Source: Tritrichomonas musculus (taxonomy: Eukaryota; Parabasalia; Tritrichomonadida; Tritrichomonadidae). From it: a stretch of DNA of 64,000 nt. Numbering within the stretch: the first letter of the stretch is position 1; the number at the start of each line of letters is the position of its first letter. Below the pieces are notes generated by a model. That model was not told the origin of the DNA. It did not search any database and was given only the letters and a program-made list of their open reading frames with translations. The translations under genes were made by a program, and so were the position numbers. Location of the stretch: the NCBI GenBank assembly GCA_039105265.1, contig JAPFFF010000003.1:5022001-5086000 (forward strand), written 5' to 3'. Positions 1-8,900 of the stretch are shown in pieces.

Positions 1-2
1 TC

Positions 3-3000
3 GAAAATTCACAAGAATTGAATAGCAATAATTCAACTGTTACGAGTAATGAAAACATGAATTTGAATTCAGCTACATCTTTTTCAAATAATTCGTTACT
101 TTCTTTTTCATCTACAAATTTGTTATTTTCTGAGAAACCGCCAAAAAATGATTCACTTTTTATGTCATATTTGAAAACATTCACTCTTTGTTTTGTTCGA
201 ATTCATCCTTCTCATGCTTTGTTTGTTTCGCAAAGAATCATTTTGTCTCTTCTTACAGAATGCATCAATCAAAGCGTCTTCTCTCTTGAATTGATTGATT
301 TTGCTTGTAATAGAGCTCGTGAAGGATGGTTTGCTAATCAAGTTGCTCCTCTCATTTCTTTAGTGATTTCAATTTGTCAATTAACATGTCAGTCAAATCT
401 TCCTTACTCTGTATACTCGTTGTTAATTCTTGGATTCGAAATCACTCCATTTAATCAGTTTCCGATTTATTCGGAGATTTATGTAACGTATCAAGATTTG
501 ATTTTTAATGAGTTTTCATGTAAAGATCCGATTTTTTATCAACTTTTCATTGAATATGTATTGAAGCACAATGAAGTCGTTCCTGAAACCTTCTCGAGAA
601 TTTGGCATATAATTTATGTTAATATGACCAAATATCAATTGAATCTTAAGGAAAAGTGGCCAAATGGCACATTTGACATGAATTACAAATATGTTTGTAT
701 GATTGAAAAAGAAGGCTTTTCAATTCTTAAGAATAAGAGTGATGATGACAATGAATTACAGTCATTTATTGATGAAAGAAAAAGATTACTAACTAACTTC
801 ATTGAAGAACAATATTACACTGTAATTCAATCATTAAAGGCAACTTCAAGTTATCATTACAATCGAAGTTCGGAGTTCAAAACCTGTCTTCGTGATCTTT
901 TTACAATTGCACAAACTTGCATTTTTACTTCAAAAGTTGTTGGAGATGTTATTCGTGAAAGAATGAGAAAAATAGCTTTATTTGATTTTGATCTATTTTA
1001 TCGAATTCGAGAGAATCACATCACCAAGTATCAACTTTTTGAACATGGAAAAGGAAAAGGTAATTCAATCATTGTTTTAGGGAATCAATTATTTCCATCT
1101 AAGAGAGTTGAGAAATCTGTTTTGTTTGTTAATTTTTCTGCTGAAATATTGAGTCACATGATTCCCAAAAATATTCGAATTGAAGATGATGACTGCATCC
1201 TCAAAGCGCAAAGTTCAATTCTTAATCATTTGAGTTTTGACTTTTATCCAATTCAAAACATTCTTTATTCTAAAGAACAAATTGGAATTTTAATGTTTTC
1301 ACAAAAACTTCCTATTTCTGATTCTTTCTTATTCAAGTCATTTGAAATTTTGCATGATTCAATTGAATTCATATGTGATGCTTCTTTCCTCTATGGAATT
1401 GAGCCTCTAAATGGCACAATAATAAAAAGTGCCAATTCATTAATTTTCGTTGAAGGATTGAAATTTGTTCCAATTCAATCTTCTCCAATTTCGTCAAATT
1501 CAACAAATTTTGAAGATAAAGATTCGGCTTCTTTGGAGCCTGTTTCTTCGAATTCTTCGAGTTTGTTAAATTCGCCAAATTCTGGCAAAGATAAAAAAAA
1601 TGCCAGTGAAGACAATAGAAGTCGAAAAATGAAGTGGAAGATGAAATTTGTCAATCAACAAAATATTTCACCTTTCGCATTCAATTTTTATATGAATTAT
1701 TTCGCTGCTGGCTACTTCGGTCCTTGTTCTTTGTTCCGCGGTCATCCGATGTTGAAGTGGAACATTTGTGACATCGTTAACATCATTCAGAAAAATAAAG
1801 GAAAAAGTGACAACGAATTTGAATATGAATTCAACTTCATTTTCGGGTGGACTTTCATTATAAGAGCAAATTTGCAGGAGATTTTGGCACCTCTTTTGAA
1901 CACCTCGTTACCTTTCCAATCTCATGCTCTGTCACTTTTGAGAAAAGACGTTAACTCAGCATCTGAATTGTGGACAAAAGGAGTCATTGACAACTACTCT
2001 TACTTATGTTATTTGAACATGATGAGTGGCAGAAGTTTTTGCACTTTTTCAAACTTTCCTGTTTTCCCTCAAATTTTCAGTGACATCAAAGAGCCAAAAT
2101 TGAGAGACTTGTCAAAACCAATTGACCAAATAAGTAAAGAAAAAGTTGTAAAATCAGTGACTAATTTTTCAATGGAAGAGCAACTTTTCAATGCTTCCTT
2201 CGTTTATTCTTTCTTCAGAAATTTCGATCCCTATCGTTTTTTGATGTTCGCAATTCTGAAGAAGAAAAAGATTCAAAATCTGCCACTTTGTCTTTTTAAC
2301 CTTCGAACTTCAATTGACTCTGTATCGTCTTTTGAAGAAGTTGTTCCTCATTTCTACCTTGTTCCCGAGCTTTGCAAGAGCTACACTCTTCCTTCTTGGT
2401 GTTGCCGAGAGTCAGAATCGACTGATTTTGTCTTCCGAAGTCAGATGCTTCTTCAGTCCGATGAAGTGACATTTTGTCTCTCAAATTGGATTGACCTTAC
2501 ATTTGGCTATCTATTCAATTCCTCTGAAAAAGTTAGTCAGGTAATTCAATTATTCAAAAAGCCACATGAAAAGCGTCAAATAAGTCCAGCCCTCATTCAC
2601 GCTGCTTCATCGCCTTACATGCCGCCTACGCTGTTCAGCAAGGCCAGCAAAGAGGCAGCGAGTGACTCGGAAGACGGCGCTGCCGATGGCGATGAGAGCA
2701 ACAACAATAGTAATGTTAATGGCAGCGGCTTTGGTGATGTTGATGGTGGCGGTTACAGTTTTAACAATGTTTCACTGGGTCTGTTCGGTTTGCACTTAAT
2801 GACGATCCCTGAAAACATTGTCTCGCAGTCGCTGAACCCCGCGATGTTCAAGGCGCCAATCTCTGAGCTCATTATCAATGATTATGAGTCGACGGTTATT
2901 TCAATGAAACCGTTGAGCGTCTTTATAACGCAGTCGCTCTTCTTGGTAATCAACCCGGCTCAGGGATGCATCTTGAAGAACGGAAACAAGCTCGTGTCAA

Positions 3001-4184
3001 CGTCCTACCTCTTCATGGGCGCAAGGCAGCTCTCGATATCGCCAGACAGATGCCTGGTGGCCGTCACTGGTCGCGAGGGACTCGTCTCCCTCTGGAGAGT
3101 CAAGTACGACGGAAGCAACCCAGCCAGCTTCAACATGTCGACTGTCTTCCAGATCAATGACACACTGGACAGTGAAATCTTCCCAAGCGTGCAAGCCAGC
3201 CAAGGCAAAAGCAGCAAAAGTGATGTGAAGGACATCAAAAATGAAAATGATTCAAAAAGTGATGTGAAGGACATCAAAAATGAAAATAAATTGGAAGGTG
3301 ATGTGAAAGACATCAAAAATGAAAATAAATTGGAAAGTGATGTGAAGGACATCAAAAATGAAAATGATTCTAAAAGCTATGTGAAAGATGTCAGAGATGA
3401 CATGATGAACATCAAAAAAGAAGATGATTCGGTTGATGATTCAATTGAATTCAGTTCCATTGGAAAAGTTGTTTTCTCTTCACATCACTTCATCGCTCTC
3501 ATCGCGTCAGGTGACAAGCTGGTTCGATTTGATATTGGCCGAAACCGTCTTGTCAGTCCAATCAGGGCAGGCTACAGAATCAGCTGTGTTGCCATTGATG
3601 AATTGGCAGGCCAAATCGTGACCTGTGGTGGTTTTAACTTCACCATTTGGACGATAAGTGGCGGTTACATATACAACCAAGTCTGTGGTGTGAAAGTCAG
3701 TCAAGTTGCAGTTGCAAACCTTCCGATTTACGTCCAAAACAGGTTCATTGTAACTGGTCACGTTGACGGTTTCCTGTTATTCTGGACATTTGACTCGAAA
3801 TTGGGTGTCATTCAAAATTTGGCACAGAAAAAAGTGACATCACAACCGATAACCGCCATTACGATTGATGAATCATCGATGCGAGTTATCGCATCAAACA
3901 AAGAAAATGAAGTGTTTTGTCTCGATTTCCCTGGAACAGAAAGAAGCCCAATTAATCGTGATTTCGCGTACGAATGTCCTTCTTGTAAGAAGCCATTTGA
4001 AGTTTCAAAAAGTGCCAGTAATAAAAATATTGTGAATTTTGTAAGTAAAGGAAATATAAAAGTTTGCTCGAAGTGTCATCGTTACTTCTGCAGAGATTGT
4101 GTGACTGCGCTGCCGAGAAGAATTATTCAGATGACGAACAAAGATTATATATGCGAATTTTGTGCTTCATTGGGTGCAAAGTAA
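3..4184 (+). CDS. BEACH domain / WD40 / C-terminal zinc-finger protein (5' partial)
   Basis: The frame is open to the left window edge, so the N-terminus is missing; about 1390 codons are visible. Numbering from base 18, an asparagine/serine-rich start is followed by a helical region. A PH-like segment (about 345-500) precedes a BEACH domain (about 540-800) recognised by FRGHPMLKWN, WTKGVIDNYSYLCYLNMMSG, the GRSF..FPVFPQIFSDI stretch and the HFYLVPEL motif. WD40-type strands follow (about 990-1030 and 1190-1310, e.g. VTGREGLVSLWRV and VTGHVDGFLLFW). The end (1317-1388) is a cysteine-rich, FYVE/RING-like finger with CPSC, CSKCHRYFCRDC and CEFC. BEACH proteins act in vesicle trafficking and membrane fusion; the role here is inferred from the family. 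A 13-residue lysine/aspartate-rich repeat lies at 1067-1125. Bases 2590-3200 are clearly more G+C-rich than the rest. Confidence 0.88.
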   Translation, partial: ENSQELNSNNSTVTSNENMNLNSATSFSNNSLLSFSSTNLLFSEKPPKNDSLFMSYLKTFTLCFVRIHPSHALFVSQRIILSLLTECINQSVFSLELIDFACNRAREGWFANQVAPLISLVISICQLTCQSNLPYSVYSLLILGFEITPFNQFPIYSEIYVTYQDLIFNEFSCKDPIFYQLFIEYVLKHNEVVPETFSRIWHIIYVNMTKYQLNLKEKWPNGTFDMNYKYVCMIEKEGFSILKNKSDDDNELQSFIDERKRLLTNFIEEQYYTVIQSLKATSSYHYNRSSEFKTCLRDLFTIAQTCIFTSKVVGDVIRERMRKIALFDFDLFYRIRENHITKYQLFEHGKGKGNSIIVLGNQLFPSKRVEKSVLFVNFSAEILSHMIPKNIRIEDDDCILKAQSSILNHLSFDFYPIQNILYSKEQIGILMFSQKLPISDSFLFKSFEILHDSIEFICDASFLYGIEPLNGTIIKSANSLIFVEGLKFVPIQSSPISSNSTNFEDKDSASLEPVSSNSSSLLNSPNSGKDKKNASEDNRSRKMKWKMKFVNQQNISPFAFNFYMNYFAAGYFGPCSLFRGHPMLKWNICDIVNIIQKNKGKSDNEFEYEFNFIFGWTFIIRANLQEILAPLLNTSLPFQSHALSLLRKDVNSASELWTKGVIDNYSYLCYLNMMSGRSFCTFSNFPVFPQIFSDIKEPKLRDLSKPIDQISKEKVVKSVTNFSMEEQLFNASFVYSFFRNFDPYRFLMFAILKKKKIQNLPLCLFNLRTSIDSVSSFEEVVPHFYLVPELCKSYTLPSWCCRESESTDFVFRSQMLLQSDEVTFCLSNWIDLTFGYLFNSSEKVSQVIQLFKKPHEKRQISPALIHAASSPYMPPTLFSKASKEAASDSEDGAADGDESNNNSNVNGSGFGDVDGGGYSFNNVSLGLFGLHLMTIPENIVSQSLNPAMFKAPISELIINDYESTVISMKPLSVFITQSLFLVINPAQGCILKNGNKLVSTSYLFMGARQLSISPDRCLVAVTGREGLVSLWRVKYDGSNPASFNMSTVFQINDTLDSEIFPSVQASQGKSSKSDVKDIKNENDSKSDVKDIKNENKLEGDVKDIKNENKLESDVKDIKNENDSKSYVKDVRDDMMNIKKEDDSVDDSIEFSSIGKVVFSSHHFIALIASGDKLVRFDIGRNRLVSPIRAGYRISCVAIDELAGQIVTCGGFNFTIWTISGGYIYNQVCGVKVSQVAVANLPIYVQNRFIVTGHVDGFLLFWTFDSKLGVIQNLAQKKVTSQPITAITIDESSMRVIASNKENEVFCLDFPGTERSPINRDFAYECPSCKKPFEVSKSASNKNIVNFVSKGNIKVCSKCHRYFCRDCVTALPRRIIQMTNKDYICEFCASLGAK
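3219..3400 (+). repeat. 39-bp in-frame tandem repeat in the BEACH gene
   Basis: Four full copies and one diverged partial copy of a 13-codon unit, SDVKDIKNENDSK or SDVKDIKNENKLE, lie between the WD40 strands. The copies are close to identical at the DNA level, so the array expanded recently. It is a charged, probably disordered linker. Confidence 0.9.
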
Positions 4185-4658
4185 ATATTATTTTAGTTTA
4201 TAACTTATATTGTTTTTGTGTTTTTATTTACGCATTTTTCACTTTTGTGAAATGAAATTCAATTTTTGTAGAAAAAGCATAAAGTAGAATAATTATTATA
4301 ACAGTTTGGAAGAACAATTTTAATGAGTCTGTTTTATTCAATAAATTATTTTTTATAATTGGTAGTTAAAAAGTATGGTTTTATTTATTCAAAAACAATT
4401 TGAAATAAAGGTTTACATCATTAATCTTTACGAGTGCAAGAATGAATTCTGTTTATATCAAATAAGATAGAGTATTAGAATAATAAATGTAAGGAGTTCG
4501 TTAAATATATCTCAGAATTCTTTTTAATGGAGTTTCCTTCATTTTTACTGAAAAAAATTATTTGGAATAAAATACTTAAATGACTAGCAAGAATTGTTTA
4601 AAAATGTTTTTATTAAATCTTTATAAATCAATAATATTTATGTATGATCATGTTTTTA
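4185..4658. other. Convergent intergenic region, no gene seen
   Basis: A+T-rich spacer between the BEACH gene and the minus-strand ankyrin gene. The BEACH stop is embedded in a TAAAT context, as is common where parabasalid stop codon and poly(A) signal overlap. I see no ORF, tRNA or repeat. Confidence 0.6.
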
Positions 4659-5684
4659 TTATTTCTTGTTTTTTTCTGAGGTATAATTAACAAGATATGA
4701 AAATGCTTCTTTATAGCCATAATCTTCTGTGATGTCCAATGGTGTTGCATTGTAATTGCCTTTATCATTTGGATCAATGATTTTATTTTCCACAATATAT
4801 TTTATAATATCAATATTGTTTGATTTTGCAGCAGATTGAAGAATATTCTTTCCATAAGAGTTTAATTTATTGATTTCTATGTCTTTAAATGTTAAAAAGA
4901 ATTTGAAAAAGTCCAAATATCCTTCAAATGCAGCGATGTCTAATGGTGTTGATCCAATGATTCCAAAATCATTGTAAGATTTTGAAGTATCCAATTCCTT
5001 TATTTTCAATAAGGCGTCATAATTTGATGAATAAATGCATTTGATGTATGCTTCAGCGTTGATTTTGATTGAGTATTTTGTAATGAAATAGTCAATCAAA
5101 TCATTTCTCATGTATAAAATTGAAATAAAAAATAATTCTTCCAAAAATTTTTGATTTGATGATAAATTTATCATCTTTTTTGAGAGAATTTCAATCATAT
5201 CCATATTCCCTTCAGCAACTGCTATTTTAATCATTTGCTCATATAAGTTTTCTTCACTTTCTTTGATATCATTTGAATAAAAATCATTAATCCTCAATCT
5301 TTTGTATGGATTGAAATATTCTACGTCTGTATAGCCTCTTAAGCAAATTATTGATGATCTCTTGAATTTAGCATTATCAACCAAAAAGCAAAGAACTAAA
5401 ATAGCTGAATACCTTAAAATGACTTCTTCATCTGCTAAATCATCATTGATGAATATATTATCAATTGTTATAGATTCAAATTTATTTAATAATTTTACTA
5501 TCATATTCATCATATTTGGTCTTGAGTATAAAACTGAGCCAATCAATCTTAATGTTGATTTATTATTAAATTCTGAAAACAAATTGTTTTCATTAATGAA
5601 GTTTTGAATGATATTAATATCATCTTCAGTTTTCATCGATAACAATAACAATTGTAAATTTCTATAATTTTCAAATTCTTCCAT
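4659..5684 (-). CDS. Ankyrin-repeat protein, DUF3447-like trichomonad family
   Basis: 341 aa from the ATG at 5684 (MEEFENYRNLQLLLLSMKTE). An upstream in-frame start at 5807 would add 41 residues. I prefer 5684 because two TCATTT initiator-like hexamers lie 13-22 nt upstream, which fits known trichomonad initiator spacing. The N-terminal half is helical and leucine-rich, as in the DUF3447-type ankyrin proteins abundant in Trichomonas. Ankyrin repeats fill the C-terminal half, seen as STPLDIAAFEGYLDFFKFFL, GKNILQSAAKSNNIDIIKYI and ATPLDITEDYGYKEAFSYLV. No catalytic domain is visible; a protein-interaction scaffold is the likely role. The gene is divergent from the giant ankyrin gene at 5968, with a 283-bp shared upstream region. 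Confidence 0.8.
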   Translation of the reverse strand: MEEFENYRNLQLLLLSMKTEDDINIIQNFINENNLFSEFNNKSTLRLIGSVLYSRPNMMNMIVKLLNKFESITIDNIFINDDLADEEVILRYSAILVLCFLVDNAKFKRSSIICLRGYTDVEYFNPYKRLRINDFYSNDIKESEENLYEQMIKIAVAEGNMDMIEILSKKMINLSSNQKFLEELFFISILYMRNDLIDYFITKYSIKINAEAYIKCIYSSNYDALLKIKELDTSKSYNDFGIIGSTPLDIAAFEGYLDFFKFFLTFKDIEINKLNSYGKNILQSAAKSNNIDIIKYIVENKIIDPNDKGNYNATPLDITEDYGYKEAFSYLVNYTSEKNKK

Positions 5685-5947
5685 TGCAATAATAAAAATG
5701 AAATGAAAAATTTCTACCAAAATTTTTGAAAGAGTGAAAAATTTTTCCTTAAAAATTTCTATATTTTTATAGCTTACATAATTTTTGAGAATCTTAATGA
5801 GAGTCAAACGAAGCCAAAAACTTCATATCTTTAGATTAGACTTAAAAAATATTTTGTAGTATGAAATGTTTTGCATGTTTTATAATAAAAATTTTTAAAA
5901 TTTTGTTAATTAATTCAAAAAGTTAATATTTTGTCAAATAAATAATT

Positions 5948-5956
5948 GAAAAAGTT
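5948..5956 (+). promoter_or_regulatory. GAAAAAGTT motif just upstream of the giant ankyrin gene
   Basis: GAAAAAGTT ends 11 nt before the ATG at 5968. The context (TAATTGAAAAAGTT followed by an A/T-only leader) is nearly the same as that before the paralogous gene at 11151. A related CAAAAAGTT lies about 30 bp upstream. A core-promoter role is inference from recurrence and position. Confidence 0.4.
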
Positions 5957-5967
5957 CAAATTTATAA

Positions 5968-8900
5968 ATGTACTCAGAAAGTAGTAAAAATGATGAAGAT
6001 ACTATCATGTTTGTAAAACATTCATTTCATCAAGATCAATCAAAAAGCCGTAAATTTAATGAGCCCAGTTATCGTATACTCTATTTATTTTCAAAAAATA
6101 GTTTCTCCGATTTTTATGAAAATATGCCCAAAACTTTTACGATATCAACAAAAAATTCAACCCTTCATTTCAATATTCAGATGTTAAAAGAAACAAGTCC
6201 AGTTATTTCCAAATTTGTTCAAGATAACCCAAATGAAAATAATTATTCGCTTAATCTTACAGATGATGACAATATTTTAGTAAAATTTGCGCAATTATAC
6301 CAAGGCAAAAGTATTATTTTTGAAGAAGGAGACATACCTTTAATTCAACGATTTACCCAATTATTACAAATTAAAAACTGTCCCAACTTTTTAAAACCGA
6401 AAAGTTTAGCTACAGCTGAATTTGATTCATACGGTTATTATAATGTCAGATTCAGTTTTTATGAAGATCCTAAAGAAAATGAGGTAAGTATTGAAATATA
6501 TCAAAAATATCTACTCAAATTTTTGAGAAGGGACGATCACCAGGTATTCAAAATCAAAACCAACAAGAAAGAATATATATGTAATATTTTTTCAGTTTAC
6601 ACGTCGAAAGTCATTCGTGAACTCCTAGAAAAGGATTCAAATTGTAGAGAATTTTTTTACGATTTTGAAGACAAAAATGACGATTTTCAATTGGTTTGTG
6701 ACTTTTTCAATTACAAGCTAATTGACCTTAAAAAGGTCAATATTGAGACAATGAGGAAAATAGCAGAAGACTTGCAAATTAGTTGTATTATTAAAGCAAT
6801 TGATAATTATCACGACCACGTTAAAAAATTCTCAGAAAAAATTGAGAAATACGAAGGAATCATTGACAAAATTGATGAATTGTTTGACATGTTATATAAT
6901 ATTAGAACCCACGGTATTGAAAAAGTGAAAAATAGAATAATTGAGTCAGGCTGGTTTAGAGAAGAAAGACGTGTTGAAGAGTTGTCAGCATTTATCATTT
7001 CAGTTGTGAAAGTGAATTTTTCATTACAAAAAGACATTTGTGAATTACTGATTAAATTGAAAGAAGAAGAAAACGATGATAATAAATTTCAATTATTAAT
7101 TCCATTCACAATTGAGCGACTGATGACATTATACTGGCCACACAACTGTTTAATTAAAAATGAAAAATCGACAAATAAATCAAATCCCACATTTGCCTAT
7201 TATTGCAATACAGAAGAAACAATTAATTTGACAAACAGGTGTGTTTATTCATTCATTCGTATTCTATACAAACGTGGCTTAATATCGAAAGAAGAACTTT
7301 TTGAACCACTTAAAAATTACGCTCTATCTAACAATGCATTGAATGCATTCTTCCTTCCAGAACTCATTGAAATCAATCCTAAAAACATTGAAATAATTGC
7401 CAACATGAGTCGGAAAAAATTCAGATTTAAGCCATATTATTTATTTAAGGATTCGCTAAACTATTTTAGAAGAGAAAATCTTATGGGAATGTATTATTTC
7501 TGGCCAAAGTTTGCATTAAAATATTTGCCAGATAAAATTGGCCTTTATGAAGAAATGTTGGATAAAATGGAGCCAGATGATGAACTAACGAAATCGATCT
7601 GGTATGATGATGTTGATTCATTCCAACGAATTATTTCTAGAGATGGAATTGATATGAAAAAATATCGAATTTTATATAATATTTTTGATGATTTTGAAGA
7701 AAAGATGAATTTAATAAATTATTCAGCACTTTATGGATCAATTAAATGTTTTAAATTCATTATTTTAAATGAAGGAGAAATTGATGAAAGTACATTTTAT
7801 TTCTCAATTTGTGGTGGGAACAATGAAATCATTAAAATTGTTGATCAAAAGATACCAAAAAATAATAGAAACCCAAATTTCAATAGAGCCATTTTACCTA
7901 ATGATATTTATTATGATAACATTAATGATAAAAACAGAATTTCTTTTTGGTTCAATTGTCCTAAAATAAAAAAGAATGAAATTCGTTCTCATTCATCATA
8001 TGTAACTCCTGAATATGATAAATATAACGATAACAACATCCAACATGAAATAGTATCAGATGAAAGTGACCCTGGTTATTTATTGAATTATTCGAATATA
8101 AATAACATAATTGCGCCTACAATTGCAATGTGTAAAAATGATATTTTTGATTGGACCTTTGAAAATTATTTTCTAAACTTAGGTAAATCAGGAAATGACA
8201 TGAAATACATAGCCATTCTTTCTGCAGCAAGTGGAAATGTACATTCTTTGATTACACTACTTGATAACGGTTTTCATATCACTAGAAGAGCTGTTTCTGC
8301 TGCTGCTAAAAACGGTTTTTATACGCTCACAAAAATGTTGCTTGATTTGTATGATTCTGATTCATCAGTTTCTTATGGAATTGATCATAAATCAATTGTT
8401 CTTTTTAAAAATCTTTCAATATTTGAACTATTCTCTGATATAATGAATCAAATTGATCTTAAAAAAGCAATTTTGAAAGCAATCAAAATCAATTGCACAA
8501 AAATCGTTAAATATGTTTTTGACAATTTTGATAAATTTGACTTCTTGCTATATAATGATGAATTCATAAAGTTGGCTTTAATTAATTCTTTATCAATCAA
8601 GACAACTGAAATGTTCAACTTTTTGTTTGATTATTTCAATAAGTTGAAACCAGAATTATTTAATGTGGATCTGTTCTCTACTTTGTTAATTCGAGCTTGT
8701 TTGAATTCAAATCTAGAAGTAACGAAAGAAGTTACAGAGATGATATTGAAAGAAGATGATAAATATGATTTCACGACAGCTTTCTTTAAAGCATCATCAT
8801 CTAAATCGATGAGCATTTGTCAATATTTTATTGATAATAAAGTTTTGATTGAATTTGAAAACAATCCATATATTGGATCACTTGGAGGAATATCATTTGA

